A stretch of 64,000 nucleotides of DNA from contig NZ_CP127173.1 in NCBI RefSeq assembly GCF_030264295.1, positions 6,331,501-6,395,500 of the forward strand, written 5' to 3'. Made by a program: the position numbers and the translations under genes. Positions 40,970-48,392 of this stretch are shown one piece after another. The stretch is from Amycolatopsis nalaikhensis (GTDB lineage: Bacteria; Actinomycetota; Actinomycetes; Mycobacteriales; Pseudonocardiaceae). The notes beneath the pieces are model-generated. The model was not told the origin of the DNA. It searched no databases and worked only from the letters and a program-made list of their open reading frames with translations. Each line of letters starts with the position of its first letter. Within the stretch, counting starts at the first letter, position 1.

Positions 40970-42037
40970 CTACGGCCGGGAGCCCTGCGGCACCGGGACC
41001 CGGTGCAGCACCGCGCGCACGACGTCGGTCGCCGACCGGCGCGCCGCGTGGGCCTCGGTCGTCAGCACCAGGCGGTGGGCCAGCACCGGGACCGCGACCG
41101 TGTGCAGGTCGTCGGGCACGACGTAGTCGCGGCCGGACAGCGCCGCCTGCGCCCGCGCCGCGCGGACCAGGTGCAGCGTCGCCCGCGGGGACGCGCCGAG
41201 CCGGATCTCCGGCACCTGCCGGGTCGCCGCGACGAGGTCGACGGCGTACCGGCGGACCTCCGGCGCGATGTGCACGTGGCGGACCGTCTCGATCAGGCGG
41301 TGCACGGTCTGCCCGTCGGACACCGGCTGCAGCTCCTCGAGCGGGTTGTGGCCGGCGTGCTCGTCGACCATCGCCAACTCGGCCTGCTGGTCCGGGTAGC
41401 CGATGGAAACCCGCGCGGTGAATCGGTCGCGCTGGGCCTCCGGCAGGGCGTAGGTGCCCTCCATCTCGATCGGGTTCTGGGTGGCGATCACCATGAACGG
41501 CGCGTCGAGGCGGTAGGTGGCGGTGTCGACGGTGACCTGGTGCTCTTCCATGCACTCCAGCAGCGCCGACTGCGTCTTGGGCGAAGCGCGGTTGATCTCG
41601 TCGCCCACCACGATGTTCGCGAACACCGGGCCGGGGCGGAAGTCGAACTCGCCGGACTGGCGGTTGTAGATCGAGACGCCGGTGACGTCGCTCGGCAGCA
41701 GGTCCGGGGTGAACTGGATGCGGCTGACCGTGCAGTCGATGGACCGGGCGAGCGCCTTGGCCAGCGACGTCTTCCCGACGCCGGGCACGTCCTCGACCAG
41801 GAGGTGGCCTTCGGCGAGCAGCGTGACCAGCGCGATCCGGATGACGTCGGGCTTGCCGACCAGCACCCGCTCGACGTTGGCGGCGATCCGCCGCGCGGTC
41901 TCGTGCAGTTCGTCCAGCGACACTCTGCCGGGCCGGCCGTGCGCCCGGCCGTTGCCCGAGGACTCCGCCGGGTAAGGCGGCCGTCCGGATGCCTGCTCGC
42001 CCGATCCGGGCGCCGCAGACTGGATTCTCGACGTCAC
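40970..42037 (-). CDS. MoxR-family AAA+ ATPase
   Basis: 355 residues. Walker A VEDVPGVGKTSLAKALA, Walker B IVVGDEINRASPKTQSALLE, sensor-1 IATQNPIEMEGTYALPEAQ and RFTARVSIGYPD are the MoxR hallmarks. MoxR proteins act as chaperones that mature VWA-containing partner proteins. GTG 42037 is chosen because AGGAGG precedes it by 5 nt; it gives a Ser/Gly/Pro-rich N-terminal tail of about 40 residues before the conserved VSLDELHETARRIAANVERV. Confidence 0.95.
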   Translation of the reverse strand: MTSRIQSAAPGSGEQASGRPPYPAESSGNGRAHGRPGRVSLDELHETARRIAANVERVLVGKPDVIRIALVTLLAEGHLLVEDVPGVGKTSLAKALARSIDCTVSRIQFTPDLLPSDVTGVSIYNRQSGEFDFRPGPVFANIVVGDEINRASPKTQSALLECMEEHQVTVDTATYRLDAPFMVIATQNPIEMEGTYALPEAQRDRFTARVSIGYPDQQAELAMVDEHAGHNPLEELQPVSDGQTVHRLIETVRHVHIAPEVRRYAVDLVAATRQVPEIRLGASPRATLHLVRAARAQAALSGRDYVVPDDLHTVAVPVLAHRLVLTTEAHAARRSATDVVRAVLHRVPVPQGSRP

Positions 42038-42343
42038 TCGACCTCCTGGTGGCGCATGGCCGCGCGCACTGTGCGCACCGCCGGGCCGAACGGCCCCCAT
42101 CGCTGCTGTCCGCGCGCAGCGACCAGCCTTCCATCCAGTGTGTCAAACCCGGGCGAACCTGGGGGCGGAACCCCGCGAAGCCCGTGAACTCACGCCCGGC
42201 ACGACGGTCGATGACACTGCGCAAGCAGGGACGATACCCCGAACGGGTGTGTTGTCACCCGATTCTGGGTGCTCCCGCTGACGCCCCGCTCTGTCGTATG
42301 CTGCGGTTCGAGGTCGCCCGGCTACGGAGAGGCGTAACCGCTC
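42038..42343. other. 306-bp divergent promoter region between MoxR operon and ESX-associated locus
   Basis: No gene supported. TATGCT at 42297-42302 in GTCGTATGCTGC is a likely -10 for the rightward ESX-associated genes, with a 42-nt leader and GGAGAGG before the ATG. The leftward promoter for the MoxR operon is not obvious. Confidence 0.5.
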
Positions 42344-42693
42344 ATGAGTGAGGTGCGAACGCAGCCGCCGTTCGACGTCCGCGGCTTCGCGGTCGCGCCC
42401 GAGCTGGCCACGGACGCGTACGCGAAGCTCGGCGCGCTGCAGGACGTCGTCGGCGAGATGGTCCGCGAAGCGAAGGTGCTCGGCCGGACCGTGCCGCTCG
42501 GCGGCGGGTACGCGGGGGAGATCGGGAAGTTCATGGCCGAGTACGGCATCGGCGGGCGCGGTTCGGCCGTGCAGCAGCTGACGGCGTTCGGCAAGGACTC
42601 GAGACGCTGAAGGACCGCATCGGCGAGGCGCTGGCGAAGTACCAGCACGCCGACGAGACGGCGGCGGACGGCGTCGACTGCACGGGTGGCTGA
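42344..42693 (+). CDS. Small ESX-locus protein, WXG100-like size (frameshifted in this sequence)
   Basis: Helical protein of 116 residues if one missing base is restored: the frame breaks at 42596-42600, where GACTC stands for GAGCTC (GKELETLKDRIGEAL expected). No WXG motif is evident; GGGYAGEIGKFMAEYGIGGRG occupies the turn position. It is the first gene of a run with a DUF3558 lipoprotein, a PPE/WXG-like protein and EspG, so a type VII secretion-associated role is inferred. ATG 42344 follows GGAGAGG. The lipoprotein start overlaps its end. Confidence 0.6.
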
Positions 42694-43237
42694 GGGAGTG
42701 CGGTACCTCTGGGCGCCCGCCCTCGTCGTCCTGGTCGCCGGGTGCGGGCAGCAGCCCGCGCAACCGGCTGCGGCCGGCCACGGCTCGGCTGATGCCACGG
42801 CCACTGTCCCGGCCGCGCCGCCGCCCGTCGCCTGGACCGGCCTCGCGGCGCTCGACCCCTGCACGCTGCTCGGCCCGCAGGACCGGTCGGCCGCCGGGGT
42901 GAGCGTGCTCGGCAAGCCCAAGCAGATCGCCGGCGCCCGCGCGTGCGACTGGACCGTGCCCGGCAGCTTCGGCGTCACGGTGACCATCAGCGAGACCGAC
43001 GGGCTGGCCGACCTCGAAGTCGCGAAGAAGACGGCCACGAAGACCACCGTCGGCGCCCACCCGGCGCTGAAGGTCGCGGACAAGAAGGCCGCCGACGGCA
43101 CCTGCGCGGTGCTGCTCGGGGTGGGCGACGCGGCCAGCGTCCAGATCGACGTCAGCAACTCCGGCTTCTCGGACACCCCGCTCGCGTGCCTGCGCGCGGG
43201 CACGGTGGCCGGGCTGGTCGAACCCAAGCTGCCCTGA
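42686..43237 (+). CDS. DUF3558-family lipoprotein
   Basis: 183 residues. Signal peptide ending in the lipobox LVAGC (Cys near residue 20), a Pro/Ala-rich linker, then the DUF3558 core DPCTLLGPQDRSAAG, ARACDWTVPG and GTCAVLLGVGDAASVQIDVS. Exported and anchored to the outer face of the membrane. GTG 42686 overlaps the preceding gene; GTG 42698 in the same frame is an alternative start closer to the signal peptide. DUF3558 lipoproteins often accompany EspG genes in Pseudonocardiaceae; function unknown. Confidence 0.85.
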   Translation: MAEGVRYLWAPALVVLVAGCGQQPAQPAAAGHGSADATATVPAAPPPVAWTGLAALDPCTLLGPQDRSAAGVSVLGKPKQIAGARACDWTVPGSFGVTVTISETDGLADLEVAKKTATKTTVGAHPALKVADKKAADGTCAVLLGVGDAASVQIDVSNSGFSDTPLACLRAGTVAGLVEPKLP

Positions 43238-43252
43238 CCGGAGAGGTGCCCC

Positions 43253-43810
43253 GTGTCCCAGCCCCCCGAGCCCACCGCGCGGTACGAGTCGTACAGCCAC
43301 GAGGCGATGGCCGCGGAGGTCGAGCGGGACAACGACCCGGTCGCCGCGGGCGAGGCGGGCGCGCGCTGGGACGAGCTGGCGAAGAAGCTGCACGAGTCGA
43401 CCGCCGACCTGGCCGGGCTGATCGCGTCGTCCGGAGAGAACTGGAGCGGCAACGCGGGCGACGCGGCCCGCGCGACGCTCGGCCGGGCCGCGCAGTGGCT
43501 TTCCCATTCGGCGGCCGTCTCGGCGTCGGTGGGCCGGTCGGTGGGCGCGCAGGCGGAGGCGGCGGCGCGGGCGAGGGCGGACATGCCCCCACCGGTGGAA
43601 TACGACCCGGCGGCGATGATCCGCGACGCGGCTTCGTCGGGCAACGTGCTGGTGCTCGCCGGACTGGCCGAGGAGATGGCGGCCCGCCGCGCGGAGGCGG
43701 AAGCGGCGCGGCAGAAGGCGATCGATGTGCTCCGGACCCGCGACGCGGCGTTGCGCGGCCACGTGCCGGCCGAGTCGTTCCCGAACCCGCCGACGCTGGG
43801 GCGGGCTTGA
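43253..43810 (+). CDS. PPE/WXG-like helical ESX-associated protein
   Basis: 185 residues, almost all helix. The segment ENWSGNAGDAARATLGRAAQWL resembles the W-x-G turn between the two helices of WXG100/PPE proteins (W followed by SG). The N-terminus YESYSHEAMAAEVERDNDPV and the C-terminal Pro/Asn stretch FPNPPTLGRA frame it. Being directly followed by an EspG gene (overlapping TTGA), it is the likely client of that chaperone. ATG-like GTG 43253 follows GGAGAGG. Secretion would need an ESX apparatus encoded elsewhere. Confidence 0.65.
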   Translation: MSQPPEPTARYESYSHEAMAAEVERDNDPVAAGEAGARWDELAKKLHESTADLAGLIASSGENWSGNAGDAARATLGRAAQWLSHSAAVSASVGRSVGAQAEAAARARADMPPPVEYDPAAMIRDAASSGNVLVLAGLAEEMAARRAEAEAARQKAIDVLRTRDAALRGHVPAESFPNPPTLGRA

Positions 43811-44562
43811 TCCGCGTTTCGGCGTCGGCGTTCGACATCCTCTGGACGGACTTCGGACACGACCGGCCACCGGAGCCCCTGAGCGTGCGCAGCGTCGGCG
43901 GCACGGAGGAGGAGCGCGCCGAGGTCCGCAAGGCGGTGTACGAAAACCTGGCCGCGCGCGGCCTTTACGACGGGTCCGCGCTCGAACCCGCATTGGCTTC
44001 GCGGCTGGATTTGCTCGCCGGGGCCGAGGTGTACGTGGCGTGCGAGGCGCTGGCCGACATGACGGCGTCGACGCCGTTCCGCGCGGTGACGGCGGTGCGC
44101 GGGCGGGGCGGGGTGCTGGCGACGCAGCCGGAGCAGACGATCGGCCTGGACGCCATCCGCTCGGGAGAGCTGTGTACCGCTCTGGTCGACGTCCTGCCTG
44201 AGCTGACGGCCGGGCCCGGTTATGGGGTGAGCCTCGCGGCTTCGGCTCTGGCAGGTGCGGTTGAGGATCCGGTGTTTTCGTCGCGTGGGGCTGCTTCGGC
44301 GGCTTCTTCCGCTCAGCTTCGGGAGGTGCTGGCGATCCAGGCTCGGCCGGTTTATGCCGCGGGGCAGTTCAGCGTGAGCCGCCGGGTGGGGGCGGGGCGG
44401 GTTTCGCGGGTCGGTGGGCTGACTTGGTTCGACACGGATGTGGGGGCTTACTGCGCGACGAAGACTCCGGGGCGTGGTGGTGAGGACTGGGTGAACGTGA
44501 CTCCGGTGGATAGTGCGCGTCTCGCTTCGCGCATCGCCTCGTTGGTGACCCCGGAGGACTGA
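43807..44562 (+). CDS. ESX secretion-associated chaperone, EspG family
   Basis: 251 residues. Start TTG 43807 overlaps the stop of the PPE-like gene. The pattern LSVRSVGGTEEERAEVRKAV, LDLLAGAEVYVACEALAD, a long helical hairpin and a final GGLTWFDTDVGAYCATKTPG match the EspG fold, which binds the tip of PPE proteins in the cytosol before ESX secretion. Codon use shifts toward T-ending codons after about 44200 (GGT, GCT), unlike the neighbours. It ends at the double palindrome 44580-44632. Confidence 0.8.
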   Translation: MIRVSASAFDILWTDFGHDRPPEPLSVRSVGGTEEERAEVRKAVYENLAARGLYDGSALEPALASRLDLLAGAEVYVACEALADMTASTPFRAVTAVRGRGGVLATQPEQTIGLDAIRSGELCTALVDVLPELTAGPGYGVSLAASALAGAVEDPVFSSRGAASAASSAQLREVLAIQARPVYAAGQFSVSRRVGAGRVSRVGGLTWFDTDVGAYCATKTPGRGGEDWVNVTPVDSARLASRIASLVTPED

Positions 44563-44579
44563 CCGCACCCGCCTCCCGC

Positions 44580-44632
44580 GTCTTGAATGAGTCATTCAAG
44601 ACCTCCCAAGACCTGAATGAGTCATTCAAGAC
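44580..44632. repeat. GAATGAGTCATTC double palindrome, copy 3 (between convergent genes)
   Basis: GTCTTGAATGAGTCATTCAA begins each side; the two palindromes are separated by GACCTCCCAAGACCT. It fills the gap between EspG and the convergent gene at 44626, whose stop codon (TGA) is provided by the repeat. A bidirectional terminator role is likely. Confidence 0.85.
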
Positions 44633-45582
44633 GCCAGCCGGACCGGGGGACGGGGGCGGACCGCGGCGGCCCGGTAGGCGGCGACCAACTCGGCGACGAC
44701 CGCGTCCGGGTTCGAGCGGACCTGGCTGGGCACCGTCTGCACCACGGCGACACCCGCGGCGGCGTACCGGTTGTTGCGGGCCAGGGTCGCGGCGTAGCCG
44801 GGTTGCCCGAAGTGGAACTCGTAGGAGTCGATCTCCCAGGCCAGGGCCACGTCGTCCCACCAGGCATCCGGCGTGGCGATGTACCGGCCTCGCTCGTCGC
44901 GGAGTTCGAAGTTCCACACCGGCGCGGGCAGCCCCGTACGGCGCGACAACCTCATGGCCGCGGCTTCGGCGGCCGACCGGGCGCCCCTGGTGATTTCCCT
45001 CAGCGCTGCTCGCGGCACCGCACTGCCCCGTCTGCTTCCGTTCTCCAGCTCGGTCGACAGGTCGGCCGGGTCGATCGCCAGTTGCTGCACGGCTTGGGCC
45101 AGCAGCGCCCGGACGTTGCCGAGGTCGGTCGACCGGCGGCACTCGTCGAGCACCGATCGGACCGCCGGGGCCAGCGGCAAGCCGTCGACCCGGACCGCGG
45201 CGGGCACGCGGGTCGTCCGTTCGACGAGGACGTACCCGCTGCTCACGGTCTTGAGGTGGGCGGGCAGGAGCAGGTGGATCGGTTCGCCGGGCTGCGCAGG
45301 CTGTCGAAGCCCCTGGCGGCGGCAGGACTCCAGTCCCGTGACCACCGCCTGGTCACCGCAGTACTGGAGTGCGCCCTCGACCAGCTGCCGACGTGTCGGC
45401 TCGCCGGTGCGCAGCAGAACCACACCGGGGAGTAGACGTTGCCAAGGCTGGCCGGGACGGCAGCGCCGGTAACTCGTCCGCTGCGGTACGCCGAGGGATT
45501 CCAGGCGCGCCACGGTGATCACGCCCAGCCTGCTCGCGGCGAACAGGGCCTCGGCGTCGCGTGCCCACGTTTGTCTGCTCAC
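44626..45582 (-). CDS. AbiEi-like N-terminus with DUF559-type nuclease fold at C-terminus
   Basis: 318 residues from GTG 45582 (or 329 from GTG 45615; neither has a clear ribosome-binding site). N-terminal winged-helix region (AEALFAASRLGVITVARLES, PQRTSYRRC) resembles the AbiEi antitoxin DNA-binding domain. The C-terminal 90 residues (FELRDERGRYIATPDAWW, VALAWEIDSYEFHFGQPGY) look like the very-short-patch-repair/DUF559 PD-(D/E)XK fold. Proteins of this layout are abundant in actinobacteria; no AbiEii toxin lies nearby, so toxin-antitoxin function is not supported. The last codon and stop lie in a repeat. Confidence 0.65.
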   Translation of the reverse strand: MSRQTWARDAEALFAASRLGVITVARLESLGVPQRTSYRRCRPGQPWQRLLPGVVLLRTGEPTRRQLVEGALQYCGDQAVVTGLESCRRQGLRQPAQPGEPIHLLLPAHLKTVSSGYVLVERTTRVPAAVRVDGLPLAPAVRSVLDECRRSTDLGNVRALLAQAVQQLAIDPADLSTELENGSRRGSAVPRAALREITRGARSAAEAAAMRLSRRTGLPAPVWNFELRDERGRYIATPDAWWDDVALAWEIDSYEFHFGQPGYAATLARNNRYAAAGVAVVQTVPSQVRSNPDAVVAELVAAYRAAAVRPRPPVRLAS

Positions 45583-45690
45583 GCGTCGATCGTCGCGTCG
45601 AAGCGGGCGCACCAACAGGGCTTTAGGTGATCTGTGGACTACTCACGGTCATAAGCCGACCCCTGTGGATAACTCCCGCGCCCCGGCAAA

Positions 45691-45746
45691 GGTCTTGAAT
45701 GAGTCATTCAGGTCTTCGGAGGTCCTGAATGACTCATTCAAGACCT
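45691..45746. repeat. GAATGAGTCATTC double palindrome, copy 4
   Basis: The most perfect copy: the 22-bp arm beginning GGTCTTGAATGAGTCATTCA is matched exactly by its reverse complement on the other side of a TCTTCGGAGGT-type centre. It lies in the divergent gap before mraZ. Confidence 0.85.
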
Positions 45747-45987
45747 CCCCACTTGGCTCCACTCGGCTCCCCACCGGGCCCCACCGACGGCCCCCACCCG
45801 GCCCCACCGCAGCCCCGGCCGGTTCCTTCGCGGCCGTTATGCGGACGCATGGGGAACAGCTGAGGTTGCTCCGGCCCCCGGCGCGGGGGATCTTGGCCAC
45901 GGTGCCCCACCGCACCCCCCACCGGCCCCCACTCTGCTGACCTGCGCAAACAACGAACACGACGGAGTGAGGCGGGCGTTTGTCGCG

Positions 45988-46015
45988 TTGACTGTGGTGA
46001 AAAGTGGGGTACGGT
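45988..46015 (+). promoter_or_regulatory. Putative mraZ promoter (TTGACT / TACGGT)
   Basis: TTGACT at 45988-45993 and TACGGT at 46010-46015 with a 16-bp spacer. Three of the four GTGG operator boxes overlap it, so binding of MraZ there would block RNA polymerase. Confidence 0.6.
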
Positions 46016-46027
46016 GGTGGCCAGTGG
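45994..46027. promoter_or_regulatory. MraZ operator: four GTGG boxes with 10-bp period
   Basis: GTGG begins at 45994, 46004, 46014 and 46024, exactly 10 bp apart. MraZ rings bind tandem TGGG/GTGG-type boxes at one-turn spacing upstream of their own gene in other bacteria. The perfect periodicity here makes chance unlikely even in GC-rich DNA. Confidence 0.75.
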
Positions 46028-46094
46028 GGCGGAAGGGAAGCCCCGTGGCCGTCCGAAGTGGTTCGCCGCCCAAGACGGTAGGGAGGTGGAGGCC

Positions 46095-46526
46095 GTGTTC
46101 CTCGGCACCCACACCCCGAAGCTGGACGACAAAGGGCGGCTCGCGCTGCCCGCGAAGTTCCGTGACGCCTTGGCGGGTGGGCTGATGGTCACCAAGGGGC
46201 AGGACCACTGCCTCTTCGTCTTCCCCCGCGCCGAGTTCGAGCAGATGGCGCGCAAGGTCGCCGAGGCCCCGTTCACCAACGAGGCGGTTCGGGCCTACCA
46301 GCGCTACCTGTTCGCGGGCACGGACGAGCAACGGCCGGACGGCCAGGGGCGCATCACCATCGCGCCCGAGCTCCGCCGCTACGCGGGGCTCAGCAAGGAG
46401 TGCGTGGTGATCGGGGCGATCACCAGGCTGGAGATCTGGGACGCCCAAGCGTGGCAGGGCTACCTGGAGGAGCACGAAGACAGCTACGCGAAGGCTCGAG
46501 AGGAAGTACTGCCGGGCGTCTTCTAG
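46095..46526 (+). CDS. mraZ: Division/cell-wall cluster regulator MraZ
   Basis: 143 residues, the same length as the mycobacterial protein. Starts VFLGTHTPKLDDKGRLALPAKFRDAL, the first SpoVT/AbrB-like (swapped-hairpin) DNA-binding repeat; the second repeat is around DGQGRITIAPELRRYAGL. GTG 46095 is preferred because GGAGGTGGAGG precedes it and the family N-terminus begins exactly there; the longer frame upstream is non-coding. It represses the dcw operon through the boxes at 45994-46027. Confidence 0.95.
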   Translation: MFLGTHTPKLDDKGRLALPAKFRDALAGGLMVTKGQDHCLFVFPRAEFEQMARKVAEAPFTNEAVRAYQRYLFAGTDEQRPDGQGRITIAPELRRYAGLSKECVVIGAITRLEIWDAQAWQGYLEEHEDSYAKAREEVLPGVF

Positions 46527-46600
46527 GCGTGTGGCGCGGTGCACCTTCGTCGTCGGGGGACGAAGAGGTTCGCCGCCCGCACCCGGGGAGCGCGCCCACC

Positions 46601-46694
46601 CGGATGCCGTGAGGCCTCTGTCCGCTCAACAGCCCTGGTGCACCTTCCCCGGTACCAGGTCGGCAGCGGGCGGACAGGGACCTGACGGCATCCG
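46601..46694 (+). ncRNA. mraW RNA motif (5' leader of rsmH)
   Basis: A long-range stem CGGATGCCGT (46601-46610) with ACGGCATCCG (46685-46694), continued by CTGTCCGC (46618-46625) with GCGGACAG (46670-46677), encloses a local hairpin CCTGGT/ACCAGG (46634-46659). It lies 40 bp before rsmH (mraW), which is where the actinobacterial mraW RNA structure is known. Its ligand or mechanism is not established. Confidence 0.75.
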
Positions 46695-46734
46695 CCATAT
46701 TTCCCCCGGGCCAGTGAGAAAGGGGGAGAGGAAC

Positions 46735-47688
46735 ATGACGGCACCCGAGCACGTCCCGGTGCTGCTCGACCGCATCGTCGAGCTGTTCACTCCCGTGTTC
46801 GCCGACCGCGACGGCGTCCTCGTGGACGCCACCGTCGGGCTCGGCGGGCATTCCGACGCCCTCCTCGAAGCGTTCCCGCGGCTGCGCCTCGTCGCGCTGG
46901 ACCGCGATCCCGCCGCGCTCGAGAAGTCGCGAGAACGCCTCGCCCGCCACGGCGACCGCGTCGACCTCGTGCACACCGTCTACGACGGACTCCCGGAGGC
47001 GCTCGAAAGCCTCGGCCTGAGCCACGCCGACGGCATCCTCTTCGACCTCGGCGTCTCGTCGATGCAGCTGGACCGCGCCGAGCGCGGCTTCGCCTACTCG
47101 AAGGACTCGCCGCTGGACATGCGGATGGACCCGACCACCGGGTTCACCGCCGCCGACGTGCTCAACACCTACGCGCCCGGCGAACTCGTCCGGATCCTGC
47201 GGGACTACGGCGAGGAACGGTTCGCGCAGCGGATCGTCAAAGCGATCGTGGCCGCCCGGGAAAAAGAACCCTTCACGAACAGCGGGCGGCTGGTCGAGCT
47301 GCTCTACGACGCCGTCCCGGCCGCCACCCGCCGCACCGGCGGGCACCCGGCCAAGCGGACCTTCCAGGCGCTGCGGATCGAGGTCAACGGCGAGCTGGAG
47401 GTGCTCCGCCGGGCCATGCCCGCCGCGCTGGGGGCGCTCGCCATGCACGGCCGGATCGTCGTCGAGTCCTACCAGTCGCTGGAAGACCGGTTGGTCAAGC
47501 AGGCGCTGGCCGAGCTCGCGAAGTCCCGCACGCCGGAGGGGCTGCCGGTGGAACTGCCGGGGCACGGTCCGGAGCTGAAGCTCCTGACCCGGGGCGCCGA
47601 GAAGGCCGGCGAAGAGGAGATCGAACGGAACCCGCGCGCCGCCTCGGTGCGGCTGCGGGCCGCAGAGAGGATCGGAGAGCCGCGATGA
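46735..47688 (+). CDS. rsmH: 16S rRNA (cytosine1402-N4)-methyltransferase RsmH
   Basis: 317 residues. HVPVLLDRIVELF opening, SAM-binding VDATVGLGGHSDALLEAFP, LDRDPAALEKSRERL, GILFDLGVSSMQLDRAERGF and the C-terminal HGRIVVESYQSLEDRLVKQ are all diagnostic. It methylates C1402 in the ribosomal P site. ATG 46735 has GGGGGAGAGG 5 nt upstream. Its leader carries the mraW RNA. Its stop overlaps the ftsL ATG (ATGA). Confidence 0.97.
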   Translation: MTAPEHVPVLLDRIVELFTPVFADRDGVLVDATVGLGGHSDALLEAFPRLRLVALDRDPAALEKSRERLARHGDRVDLVHTVYDGLPEALESLGLSHADGILFDLGVSSMQLDRAERGFAYSKDSPLDMRMDPTTGFTAADVLNTYAPGELVRILRDYGEERFAQRIVKAIVAAREKEPFTNSGRLVELLYDAVPAATRRTGGHPAKRTFQALRIEVNGELEVLRRAMPAALGALAMHGRIVVESYQSLEDRLVKQALAELAKSRTPEGLPVELPGHGPELKLLTRGAEKAGEEEIERNPRAASVRLRAAERIGEPR

Positions 47689-48392
47689 CCGCTCCCGCGA
47701 AGTCCCGCCGCCGGGCCGCGCCGGCGACGCGGGCCCGCAGCGAGGCCGCCCGCACCCCGACCACCGTCGAGCCGGAACCGCAGGCGCAGCCGGGCAAGGC
47801 CGCGCCGCGCCGGGCGTCGCGGGGCCGCACGTCCGCGGCCGAACGCGCCTACGCGCGCCGCGCCCAGCGCGCCGACCTGCTCAAGGAGCGCGAGCCGCGT
47901 CCGCAGCCCAAGGCCGAGCCGGGCGAGCCCAAGCCGAAGCTGAAGCTGCGGCTGCCGAAGTCGCGCGCGTCGTTCGTGCTGATGATGATGGCGCTGCTGG
48001 CCGCCGGCGTGGCGACCACGCTCTGGCTGACCACGCAGGCCATCGCCGACTCCTACCGGCTCGAGCAGCTGCGCACCACCAACGCGAGCCTGGCCGAGAC
48101 GAAGGAACAGCTGCAGCGCGACGTCGCCAAGGCCGAGTCGCCCGCTTCGCTGGCCCCCGCGGCCCAGCAGCTGGGCATGGTGCCCGGTGGCGACCCCGCG
48201 CGGATCGTCGTCGGCCCGGACGGGAAGACGTCGCTCGTCGGCGAGCCCAAGAAGGCCAAGCCGGACACGCCGGCGGTGCCGGTCGCGCCGCCGGCCGCGC
48301 CGGCCGCGGGCACGCAGTCCCAGCAGGGCGCGCCGATCGAGGGCGACCAGCCCGCCGTGCCCGCCGACGAGCAGCCGGCGGCCGGGCAGTGA
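47685..48392 (+). CDS. ftsL: FtsL-like cell division membrane protein
   Basis: 235 residues. A basic, Ala/Arg/Pro-rich cytoplasmic segment (about 100 residues), one transmembrane helix (ASFVLMMMALLAAGVATTLW), a short coiled coil (YRLEQLRTTNASLAETKEQL) and an Ala/Pro-rich extracellular tail. Sequence conservation is low, as usual for FtsL; the position between rsmH and pbpB and the bitopic coiled-coil layout support the call. It would join FtsB and FtsQ in activating septal synthesis. Overlaps both neighbours. Confidence 0.85.
   Translation: MTAPAKSRRRAAPATRARSEAARTPTTVEPEPQAQPGKAAPRRASRGRTSAAERAYARRAQRADLLKEREPRPQPKAEPGEPKPKLKLRLPKSRASFVLMMMALLAAGVATTLWLTTQAIADSYRLEQLRTTNASLAETKEQLQRDVAKAESPASLAPAAQQLGMVPGGDPARIVVGPDGKTSLVGEPKKAKPDTPAVPVAPPAAPAAGTQSQQGAPIEGDQPAVPADEQPAAGQ

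Larger units (their letters stand above)
45583..46094. other. 512-bp region between AbiEi-like gene and mraZ: repeat, promoter, MraZ boxes
   Basis: Holds a perfect double palindrome (45691-45746), a strand-biased C-rich stretch with repeated CCCCAC words (about 45746-45935), then the mraZ promoter and operator. No gene is supported; the frames across the C-rich stretch read as Pro-rich low complexity. Confidence 0.6.

Noticed and set aside
42344..42693. Anti-sigma or toxin identity for the small ESX-locus protein
   Set aside because: No motif supports either; only the size, helicity and neighbours can be stated.
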